A stretch of DNA of 64,000 nucleotides from Planctomycetota bacterium (GTDB lineage Bacteria; Planctomycetota; Phycisphaerae; Phycisphaerales; SM1A02): assembly GCA_022560875.1 (NCBI GenBank), contig JADFSH010000002.1, forward strand, positions 1-64,000, written 5' to 3'. This document shows positions 42,712 through 50,597 of this stretch, piece by piece. The notes below the pieces were generated by a model. The model did no database searches, had not been told where the DNA came from, and saw nothing but the letters and a program-made list of their open reading frames with translations. A program made the translations under genes and the position numbers. The first letter of the stretch is position 1. Each line of letters opens with the position of its first letter.

Positions 42712-45162
42712 GTGATTCGGACGATACGACAAGCACTAACTCGTCGTCGTAGGCGATTTATGCTGTATCCAGATCACAATCAAGAAAATGAACGGCATGT
42801 GAGTACGGATCGACCGGGACACAATGTGAATCCGTTTATGCATCTCGAAACCGAAGACATCATAAGCGGCCCTCTGTCGTCAAAACGGAAGCATTTCGAT
42901 GGTGTGATCTGCTTTGGGGGCGAAGACTGGTGGTACCACAATCGTGGGCACTATGACCTCCAGATCATGCGCGAGCTTTCAAAGCACTTCCCGGTGCTCT
43001 ATGTCAATTCCATCGGGATGCGATTGCCTTGCATTGCTGAAGGGAAAATGTTCTTCCACCGCATCAGGCGAAAACTGAAAAGCCTTGGTCGGGGATACCG
43101 ACAAATCAACGATCACTTTGCCGTCTGCAGCCCCTTTATTCTCCCGGGGCGAATCGGCATGAAAATCACGGGGCGAATGCTTGCCCCCCAGGTTCGACGA
43201 TGGGCCGAGAGAATGGGTTTAAATAACCCACTGGTATGGGTGGCCTGCCCATCTGCGGCAGTGGCCATTGATGGCGTGAAGCCTTCCGCCGTAGTGTATC
43301 AGCGCACGGATCGGCATGAATGCTTCTCAGAAGCCGTCCATGATATGATCAAAGGTGACGACGACTGGTTGAAAGCGAGGTCTGACCTGACGGTATTTTG
43401 CTCCTCGTTTCTCTACGAGCAGGAGTTTAATCAATGCCGCAACGCCTGCCTGATCGATCATGGCGTTGATTTTGAACAGTTTTCAACCGTCGAGGAAAAT
43501 CCGAATCAGGAGCCGGAAGATATCCGGGCATTGGGAAGGCCACGGGTGGGATTTGTCGGGGGTATCGATAACCACACATTCGATCCGGATCTGTTTCTGA
43601 ATGTTGCCCGTCTGCTGAGTGATGTTCAATTTGTTCTGGTTGGAGCCTGTTCATTACCCAAGGGCTGGTGTCACCAGTCGAATGTCGCGATGCTGGGTAA
43701 GAAGCCATATTCCGAAGTGGCGCGATACATGGCGGCGTGCGACGTATTGATCATGCCCTGGAACCACAGTCGGTGGATTGAAGCCTGCAACCCGGTCAAG
43801 CTCAAGGAATACCTGGCCGCGGGCAGGCCGATTATAAGTACGAGCTTTCCCGAACTTGTGAGATACCGGAAGTATGTCAATGTCGCGGACACGCCGGAAG
43901 AGTTTGCCCGGGCGATACGCCATGCTCTCACCGCCAGGGTCGATCCATCCCAAGGACGGGATCTGGTCCGGAACGACACGTGGACCGCAAAAGCGGATGA
44001 GGTACTCGCGCACCTCGCTCAGCGCGGCATTGTTGCGAAGGGGAGCACATTACTTTTGCATAACATTCAGGGGAACATGCAAAGACTCACCCTTGGAGAG
44101 CAGGAAGTGAAGTTCAGCGGCTCCCCCCACCGTCAGCCTGATTCGTCTGATGTCCTTGCCGTCATCGGATCCCAGGAGACGCGGACGATCAGCCTTCATC
44201 TTACCTGCGGCGAGGACGGTGTCAGGGATTCCGGCAAGCGATCGCAGAAGACATACGGTCACGACTGGGATATTGATATTGCCGCCTGCATCATACTGGC
44301 CGGAACATTACGCAATTCACCGCTGGTCGAAGCGACGAATATGTCGGTGCTGGATTTACCTATAACGACAGAAGAAACCTTGCTTGATACCTGGGTGAGC
44401 TTGATACGGAGGCTTCCTCAATGTGCTGAAGCGGAGATTCGTGTCATCTGCTACGATCGTTCGCCTTCGCCTTCTGTGGTGCATGATCATCATGGTCGAA
44501 TCCGAATCGAGCGCAATCCGCAGTCGTACCGCGGTTCGGCCGGTCTCGTTCGAGACATGTGTCGCCATTACCATCGCAATCAATCGGTCCTCGTGATCGA
44601 GGGAAGTCGTTATGGTGTGAGTTCACTCGAGGGGATGTTTGACCGTCATTCACAGACCGAAGCGGATGTGACCGTCGGATGCAATCCGGATCGGTCGCCG
44701 GCGGGAATATACCTGATTCGCGTCGAGGCGTTTCGCAGCATTGCCGATGACGGTTTTGTGGATCTCAAGGAGCAGTGGCTGGGGAGTGTTAGGGAAAAAG
44801 GTATGAAAATTGAGATTCACGGACTGGACGCCCCTGGATTTCTTCCCGTAAGAACGCTCGAACAGTTTCTTGTCGCGGCCAGGTACGCAAGGCATGCAGC
44901 AGGTCAATGGGGCGGAGTAGAGAACGATGTGCGAGGGCTGGTCAGGAGTGATGATGCGCGGGGTTTGCGCGTTATCTGTCAGGGCGCACTGATTGCGCCA
45001 GGGGCAAGAGTGATCGACTCCATTGTCATGGGTGACACCATCGTGTCGGCCAATGCTACCGTCGTTCGTTGTCTGATTTGCTCCGGAACCCGGATTCAGT
45101 CCGGCGTTGAAGTAGCCGATTCGGTGATCAGTGATCGTAATTGTCTATCTGACCATGGTTAG
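42712..45162 (+). CDS. Three-part protein: GT4-like transferase, degenerate nucleotidyltransferase, beta-helix repeats
   Basis: 816 residues from GTG 42712; ATG 42760 is an alternative. Residues about 60-440 form a GT-B glycosyltransferase (DGVICFGGEDWWYHNRGHYD, RVGFVGGIDNHTFDPDLFL, ACDVLIMPWNHSRWIEACNPVKLKEYLAAGRPII). Residues about 525-730 look like a sugar nucleotidyltransferase (IAACIILAGTLRNSPLVEAT, SVLDLPITTEETLLDTW), but the GG-x-GTR phosphate loop is missing. The last 60 residues carry hexapeptide-like repeats (APGARVIDSIVMGDTIVSANATVVRC), as in GlmU/ManC-type enzymes. The middle domain is likely structural or regulatory rather than catalytic. Confidence 0.82.
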   Translation: MIRTIRQALTRRRRRFMLYPDHNQENERHVSTDRPGHNVNPFMHLETEDIISGPLSSKRKHFDGVICFGGEDWWYHNRGHYDLQIMRELSKHFPVLYVNSIGMRLPCIAEGKMFFHRIRRKLKSLGRGYRQINDHFAVCSPFILPGRIGMKITGRMLAPQVRRWAERMGLNNPLVWVACPSAAVAIDGVKPSAVVYQRTDRHECFSEAVHDMIKGDDDWLKARSDLTVFCSSFLYEQEFNQCRNACLIDHGVDFEQFSTVEENPNQEPEDIRALGRPRVGFVGGIDNHTFDPDLFLNVARLLSDVQFVLVGACSLPKGWCHQSNVAMLGKKPYSEVARYMAACDVLIMPWNHSRWIEACNPVKLKEYLAAGRPIISTSFPELVRYRKYVNVADTPEEFARAIRHALTARVDPSQGRDLVRNDTWTAKADEVLAHLAQRGIVAKGSTLLLHNIQGNMQRLTLGEQEVKFSGSPHRQPDSSDVLAVIGSQETRTISLHLTCGEDGVRDSGKRSQKTYGHDWDIDIAACIILAGTLRNSPLVEATNMSVLDLPITTEETLLDTWVSLIRRLPQCAEAEIRVICYDRSPSPSVVHDHHGRIRIERNPQSYRGSAGLVRDMCRHYHRNQSVLVIEGSRYGVSSLEGMFDRHSQTEADVTVGCNPDRSPAGIYLIRVEAFRSIADDGFVDLKEQWLGSVREKGMKIEIHGLDAPGFLPVRTLEQFLVAARYARHAAGQWGGVENDVRGLVRSDDARGLRVICQGALIAPGARVIDSIVMGDTIVSANATVVRCLICSGTRIQSGVEVADSVISDRNCLSDHG

Positions 45163-45307
45163 CGATGCGCCCTTGAAAGGGAATATGTCGAATCAAAACG
45201 ATGCTAACTCAAAAGAATGAGAACTCACGTCGCCGATCAAATCGGTTTCGTGTTGCACACGGTGAAAGAATCAACAAGTCCATCATCAACTCGCGGGAGG
45301 GAGATCA

Positions 45308-47545
45308 ATGAGTGATGCTCCCGATCATGGCAATAATCTGCGATTTGAATTGATCGCAGACAAAAGTGAGCAGATTGCAGAAGATCCGCTTCAGTTCGTT
45401 CGACGCAAACTTCGTGGTCGATATCGACTGACGATCCTTCTGGCGCTCCTGCTGGCGCTGTGTGGTTCGCTGATTGGTTATTCCGCCGCTCCGGTCAAGT
45501 ATGAAAGCACAGGCCTGATCCAGTTCAAGCCCGTCTTGCCGACGATACTTTACAAGAGCGTGGAAAATCAGCCCACTCCGCTGTACGATTCGTTCGTATC
45601 GGCCCAGGCTACGTTGATTCGGAATAGCAATGTCATTGAGGAGGCTCTCAAGGATACATCGCTAGCGTCATGGGATATTCCGTTGGGTCCGGAAGGTGTC
45701 GAAAGGATTCGGGGCATGATCTCGGTGCATCACCGTCGGGGTGATCAGATAGTAAGGGTGACCGCGACGCACCGCGATCCTCAATTTGCGCATGCGACGG
45801 TTAACGCCGTTCTGAAGGCATATAACCGAAATTACCACGAAACGATTCGATTGAGTCCCAGCGAGCGGGAACGGAAACTCAAGCAGCGCGTAAGTCTACT
45901 CAAGAAAGATCTGTTGGTTGTCGGAGAGACAATCCTTGAGATTTCCGATCAATACGGGGTGGACACCATCAAGCGTCTGCACAATGAAAAAATTCAGGCA
46001 CTGATCGCCACTGATCAAAAACTGGCGGAGTTGAATCTTGCCCTCACGACACTGGAAGTGCAGAGTGAGCGTAGGGCGGCGGGGTTGCACATTGACAATG
46101 CCCGGGAGTTCGACTCATTTGCCGGCGCGTTCATAAGCAGCAATACTGATTCCATCGGTGGTTTGCAAAAAGAAGAGCGGGCCATTATGGCCGAGATGAA
46201 AAGTTTCGAAGGCAAGTTCGGCAGGAAGCATCCACGCATGCGCACCTTGGAGAGAAAGCTCAAGATGGCGCGTATTCAGATATCACTGTTTGAACAAGCC
46301 AATGGCGTCAATACTCCCTTTAACGTTGATCAGGGCAATCCTGAGCCTTCCGTTCTCGCGCAGGCGTCGATGGATAGGATTCGTGAAATCGAATCGCAAT
46401 ACCAGAAGTTGCGAGATCGGTTACGTGTCGAGGCGACAGAACTGGGCAGCAGGAGCATCACTCTCTCGAATCTCCAGGAGCAGGAAACAACGATCAAGAT
46501 GCGCCTCAAGGACACGGAGAAGGCGCTGGATGTAATCAGGGTGGAGAGCGATCGCGAAGAATCCGCGAGGATCCTGATTGCCTCCCTGGGCGATCTGCCC
46601 ACGGTGCCCACGACGGATCGTCGTTTTTCTCTGGCCTTTGCCGCGGGTTTGTTCGGAGTGGGGATGGCAGTCTGTCTGGTGGTCGTGATCGGCATTTTCG
46701 ATCCGCGTTGTCGTTTCGCCCAGGAATTGCAGGCAATCGACGAGTCCGCCCAGGTCATTAGCCTGATACCCGACATCTCGGTGAATTGCGCTGAGATCGA
46801 TCAACTCGCCGCCCTGGGCGTGCATCAGCTTCGCAATCTGCTTGAGTTGCAGCAGGACGAGCCGTCACAGATCGTATTCACCATCACCAGCCCGGGTCGG
46901 AGTGAAGGGAAAACTAGTCTTGTGCTCGCGCTTGGCGCGTCCTTTGCTATCGCTGGTCGAAAAACATTGATTATCGATGCGGACTTAACACACGCAGGTC
47001 TGACCCGCGATCTTGATATGGAAAAACTTCCCGGATTATGGGAAGCCATCAATTCCAACTGCAATGATGGTGAAATCCATCAGACGGACAATGACAACCT
47101 CTGGGCACTGCCGGTTGGGGATTCCGTCAATTCTGATCCCCGCGATATCGCCCGAGACAAGCTGTTGAAACTGCTCGAGGCCGTCAGAAGCCGGTTTGAC
47201 GTGATCATCTTTGATACCGGACCGGTCATGACCAGCCTGGAGGCGTCGCTGGTCTCGTCGATCTCGGATCGCGTGATCATGACCGTCGCGCGGAATCAGC
47301 ACACCGAGCAGGTCCGGGCTTCACTTGAACGGTTGCGTCGGATCGGCTCCGAGTGTAAGGGACTCGTGTTCAATCTGGCTCCGCCGTCCGACTTCGATCG
47401 TCGCGACTGGCATGTTGCCCAGACTCCGGCCCAAGCCGCTCCGCTTATTCCTGACACCCCGGCGCATGACCGAAACCTGGTGGGCACCATCGGAAAAATC
47501 AACGGCATACGGGCACGCTCCGAATCGCTGAGGAATGCGGCGTGA
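45308..47545 (+). CDS. Wzc-like chain-length determinant with BY-kinase-type ATPase domain
   Basis: 745 residues. The Wzz domain has transmembrane helices at about residues 40-58 and 437-456 and a long coiled periplasmic segment between them. The cytoplasmic ATPase carries Walker A (SPGRSEGKTS), Walker A' (TLIIDADLTHAG) and Walker B (VIIFDTGP). Such proteins control polymer length and export. Unlike most bacterial tyrosine kinases there is no tyrosine cluster at the C-terminus: the last 60 residues have no Tyr. Regulation by autophosphorylation there is therefore unlikely. GGGAGG lies six bases before ATG 45308. It ends in LRNAA and overlaps the next gene by GTGA. Confidence 0.92.
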   Translation: MSDAPDHGNNLRFELIADKSEQIAEDPLQFVRRKLRGRYRLTILLALLLALCGSLIGYSAAPVKYESTGLIQFKPVLPTILYKSVENQPTPLYDSFVSAQATLIRNSNVIEEALKDTSLASWDIPLGPEGVERIRGMISVHHRRGDQIVRVTATHRDPQFAHATVNAVLKAYNRNYHETIRLSPSERERKLKQRVSLLKKDLLVVGETILEISDQYGVDTIKRLHNEKIQALIATDQKLAELNLALTTLEVQSERRAAGLHIDNAREFDSFAGAFISSNTDSIGGLQKEERAIMAEMKSFEGKFGRKHPRMRTLERKLKMARIQISLFEQANGVNTPFNVDQGNPEPSVLAQASMDRIREIESQYQKLRDRLRVEATELGSRSITLSNLQEQETTIKMRLKDTEKALDVIRVESDREESARILIASLGDLPTVPTTDRRFSLAFAAGLFGVGMAVCLVVVIGIFDPRCRFAQELQAIDESAQVISLIPDISVNCAEIDQLAALGVHQLRNLLELQQDEPSQIVFTITSPGRSEGKTSLVLALGASFAIAGRKTLIIDADLTHAGLTRDLDMEKLPGLWEAINSNCNDGEIHQTDNDNLWALPVGDSVNSDPRDIARDKLLKLLEAVRSRFDVIIFDTGPVMTSLEASLVSSISDRVIMTVARNQHTEQVRASLERLRRIGSECKGLVFNLAPPSDFDRRDWHVAQTPAQAAPLIPDTPAHDRNLVGTIGKINGIRARSESLRNAA

Positions 47546-48972
47546 CGGCACTCGGTGTCAGAGCAGCTCCCTCGTTTTCTCCACGCAGCACGTCATCCGA
47601 AAGACGGATTTGGGGGTTTGATGTGCGCGAGTTGTATGGCCGCTACTGGAGCGCAAAGGGCTGGAAGACGGTCGTGCGGGGAGCAAGAGAAATTCCCGGC
47701 CCCGATAAACGGGGATACATGCTGATCGAGCCGGATGAATTCGTCTTTTTCGATCCTCCCCTGTCGCTTCGACCCACACCCAAACGACCGACAACGACAG
47801 TTCGAGTCTCGGTTATTCAATACGAAACACAATCGTACGATGTGATCGTGGAAGCGGATGAGAGCGGGCGATTTGAAAGGATCCGTCGGCGGTATTCACC
47901 AAAAATCCGCGCGGAAGTGAAGGTTGTTTTCACCGATGATCCGACGATCGCTCTGGCCTGGAGCCGGGCGGAAAACACGAGGATTGGCCAGGTGGAAATC
48001 CGCACCTCGAAAAACATCTCTCCTTCGCGCACCATGACCATCGAGGGGGTTGTGATCGAATCCGGCGACAAGAAATCGTATGAACGTCTCCAACGGGAAC
48101 TCACCTCACGCTGTGGCGGGTTGGAAACGCCTGACGATCGTTTGACGGAAATCAGCCCTGCGGTCTGGGTTGACAAGTCCGCCCACATCGGATCCGGCGT
48201 GACATTTGTGGGGCCGGTCTGGATCGGCGCGGGACAGATACTCGTGCCGGGGGATACCGTAATCGGTCCCTGTGTGTTGCCGGATGTGATTGCGACGAAC
48301 GGGAAAGCAGATGTAACGTTTCGCGACCTGATTGAACCGATACCCGCGGACCATGCCGCGACGATTTCACGCCAATTGCCGTTCGAGCGTTCGTTTAACC
48401 TGCTCTTCAGCCTGGCGGCACTGCTATTGACCCTGCCTCTCTATCCGCTGATCATGCTGCTGATCTGGCTTGAGGACGGTAGACCGTTTTTCTTCCGGCA
48501 CATGAGACAAACGAGGGGGGGGCGCGAGTTCGGCTGCTACAAATTCCGGACGATGTGTCGAGATGCCGAAAAGCTGAAGGCCAGACTGAAACAGGCGAAT
48601 GCGTCTGATGGCCCTCAGTTCCATATGCCCGATGATCCCCGGTTGCTGCGCGTCGGCAAATTCCTCAGACGATTCTATCTCGATGAACTCCCCCAGTTTT
48701 ATAACATGCTGAAAGGCGACATGAATCTTGTCGGCCCGAGGCCCAGTCCGGATGCGGAAAATCAATTCTGCCCCGCCTGGCGTGAGGCCAGACTGAGCGT
48801 CAAACCGGGTATCACCGGATTGTGGCAGGTCTGTCGCACTCGACGACCCAATGTCGATTTTCAGGAGTGGATTCGATTTGATCTTGAATACGTTCAGAAA
48901 CGATCCTGGCGTCTAGACCTCTGGATCATCATGAAGACCTTTCGGAAAGTCATAAGCCAGAGTAACAGGTGA
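47542..48972 (+). CDS. Undecaprenyl-phosphate sugar-1-phosphate transferase with N-terminal beta-helix segment
   Basis: 476 residues from GTG 47542, overlapping the Wzc-like stop. The C-terminal 200 residues are the WbaP/PglC catalytic domain: a single hydrophobic hairpin (LLFSLAALLLTLPLYPLIMLL), FRHMRQTRGGREFGCYKFRTM, RRFYLDELPQFYNMLKGDMNLVGPRP and KPGITGLWQV. It starts repeat-unit synthesis by loading sugar-1-phosphate on the lipid carrier. Instead of the usual four-helix CoA-binding-like domain, the N-terminal 250 residues are soluble and include hexapeptide-like strands (VDKSAHIGSGVTFVGPVWIGAGQILVPGDTVIG). This is the last gene of the locus. Confidence 0.92.
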   Translation: MTALGVRAAPSFSPRSTSSERRIWGFDVRELYGRYWSAKGWKTVVRGAREIPGPDKRGYMLIEPDEFVFFDPPLSLRPTPKRPTTTVRVSVIQYETQSYDVIVEADESGRFERIRRRYSPKIRAEVKVVFTDDPTIALAWSRAENTRIGQVEIRTSKNISPSRTMTIEGVVIESGDKKSYERLQRELTSRCGGLETPDDRLTEISPAVWVDKSAHIGSGVTFVGPVWIGAGQILVPGDTVIGPCVLPDVIATNGKADVTFRDLIEPIPADHAATISRQLPFERSFNLLFSLAALLLTLPLYPLIMLLIWLEDGRPFFFRHMRQTRGGREFGCYKFRTMCRDAEKLKARLKQANASDGPQFHMPDDPRLLRVGKFLRRFYLDELPQFYNMLKGDMNLVGPRPSPDAENQFCPAWREARLSVKPGITGLWQVCRTRRPNVDFQEWIRFDLEYVQKRSWRLDLWIIMKTFRKVISQSNR

Positions 48973-49044
48973 ACGGAAACACACCAACAGGCAGAGAATC
49001 CCCGGATTCTCAATCAAGTCTGAACCGTCAGGGGTGCACTGGAA

Positions 49045-49080
49045 AAGGGTCGATCGCAAGATCGGCCCTTCTTGTCATTT
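49045..49080 (+). terminator. GNRA-loop hairpin at the end of the polysaccharide locus
   Basis: AAGGGTCGATC and GATCGGCCCTT form an 11-bp stem with one T-G pair and a GCAA tetraloop (49045-49070). It is followed by CTTGTCATTT, a weak U-tract. It lies between two converging genes and may stop transcription from both sides. Confidence 0.7.
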
Positions 49081-49126
49081 ACCGCAGTGATGGATGGTCC
49101 ACGTAACCTGAACCCGACCTTGATCA

Positions 49127-50257
49127 TCATTGTGAATCGAACCAGGCCTTGAGAATCCTGGACTCGCGATCAGGACTGATCCCGGAGGATTGCTGCCTCT
49201 GCTTCTCCCGCATGGCTTCCGACAGACTGGAAAACCAATCGAAGGTGTCCTTGGCGGTGACCGCATACGTTCGGAAACGAATGCCTTTTTCCCTCGCTCG
49301 ATCGTTGCTCACGGTGCTTAATCCCCCGGATGTCACCCAGACCGGCATGTCGGTCCATTCGGATACGCCTTGGGCGATGAGAAAGCCACCAGGCACCCAG
49401 GTATAGGTACAGCAGCCGCCAATCACGGCCTTACAGCCGTGGACCAGCTCGGCCATGGTGAAGCGGCATTCGGGTCCAACGGCGTTGTACACGCCCGTGT
49501 GGCCCTTCTCGAGGCAGTGAATCGAGAAGTCGGCGAGATCGCGGACATCGATGATCTGGACGGGGTCGTGACCGTCGCCCGGAGCGAGTACTTCGCCGCC
49601 CCGCGCGATGCGATCCGGCCAGTAGGTGTATCGGTAGGTTGTATCGAGGGGTCCGACGATAAGGCCGGGGCGAATGATCGTCGATCGTCCGGGAAGAGCG
49701 GTTTCCACGGCCTGTTCACACAACGCTTTAAGAGGGCCGAAGGATCCGTCTGTGATTACCTCGATCGAAGGATCATCGAGTTGTCCAACCGGCGACTCCT
49801 CGTTGATGCCGGACTGGAGGGACTCGTCGTAGACCGAGATGGTTGAAATGAAGACGTACTGCCCGACAACCTCAGCCAGCAATTCGGCGGAGGCTCGCGC
49901 ATGACGCGTGATATAGCCTGACGTATCGACGACCGCATCCCAGGTGCGCCCTTCAAGCGCCTTCAAGCCATCATTCTTCTCCGGATCACGATCTCCGATG
50001 AGTTTCTCGATGTCGGGGAAAAGATGGGGATTGGACCGTCCTCGATTGAACAGGGTGACTTCATGACCACGAGCCTGAGCGGATTTGACGAGGGCGGGGC
50101 CAAGAAACCTTGTGCCGCCGAGAATCAGGATCTTGAGCTTCTTCGCAGGTCGCCGGTTCGATGGAAGGGCCATCACGCGGCTGGTGGCCGAACCCAAACC
50201 GACCAGAGAGGCTGCCACCGCGGAAGCCTGGAGAAAATCTCTTCGTGTCGTGTTCAT
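49127..50257 (-). CDS. Tat-exported NAD-dependent epimerase/dehydratase-like protein
   Basis: 376 residues from ATG 50257, where a twin-arginine signal (TTRRDFLQASAVAASLVGLG) begins at once; GAGAGG precedes it. The Rossmann motif is KILILGGTRFLGPALVK, and FNRGRSN, VVDTSGY and FISTISVYDE follow, as in extended SDR proteins. The usual YxxxK pair reads SFGPLKALCEQ, so the catalytic Tyr is Phe while Lys is kept. This suggests altered or lost redox chemistry. A Tat signal is logical for a protein folded with NAD before export. It faces away from the sugar-transferase gene, and a link to the polysaccharide locus is not shown. Confidence 0.85.
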   Translation of the reverse strand: MNTTRRDFLQASAVAASLVGLGSATSRVMALPSNRRPAKKLKILILGGTRFLGPALVKSAQARGHEVTLFNRGRSNPHLFPDIEKLIGDRDPEKNDGLKALEGRTWDAVVDTSGYITRHARASAELLAEVVGQYVFISTISVYDESLQSGINEESPVGQLDDPSIEVITDGSFGPLKALCEQAVETALPGRSTIIRPGLIVGPLDTTYRYTYWPDRIARGGEVLAPGDGHDPVQIIDVRDLADFSIHCLEKGHTGVYNAVGPECRFTMAELVHGCKAVIGGCCTYTWVPGGFLIAQGVSEWTDMPVWVTSGGLSTVSNDRAREKGIRFRTYAVTAKDTFDWFSSLSEAMREKQRQQSSGISPDRESRILKAWFDSQ

Positions 50258-50597
50258 CGGTCGGCTAACCTCTCTGTGAGGTGCTTTGACGGTCGCGGGG
50301 GGGGGTTCAATCGGGAAAACGTGCTTATCGCAGATGCTGATTGTACCGTCTGTTTCCCCGCAAGCTTCAGCCTTGATGGCGAGCTGATTCCTTTGGGATA
50401 TGACCCATTTCCGGGAAATCAATTCCCCCGGCAAGTGTCGTTTATAGCAGCCGCAGAAGCCCTCTGGTTGGATGCCACCAGTATGGTCTGGGACTGTTGA
50501 GGCTTCCTTTCTGTTGTCTTCTTGAGATTCAGGCTCTGCTGCCAGGCTTTATCATGAGCGAGGCGGACCTTTGAGCCGGAAAGGAGTGATCCTTCGC
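50258..50597. other. Divergent intergenic region, epimerase / ATP-ADP carrier-like gene
   Basis: About 340 bases with no convincing gene. A run of nine or more G residues begins near 50289. Promoters for the two divergent neighbours should lie here. Open frames that continue from the epimerase gene upstream of its Tat start lack a ribosome-binding site. Confidence 0.45.
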
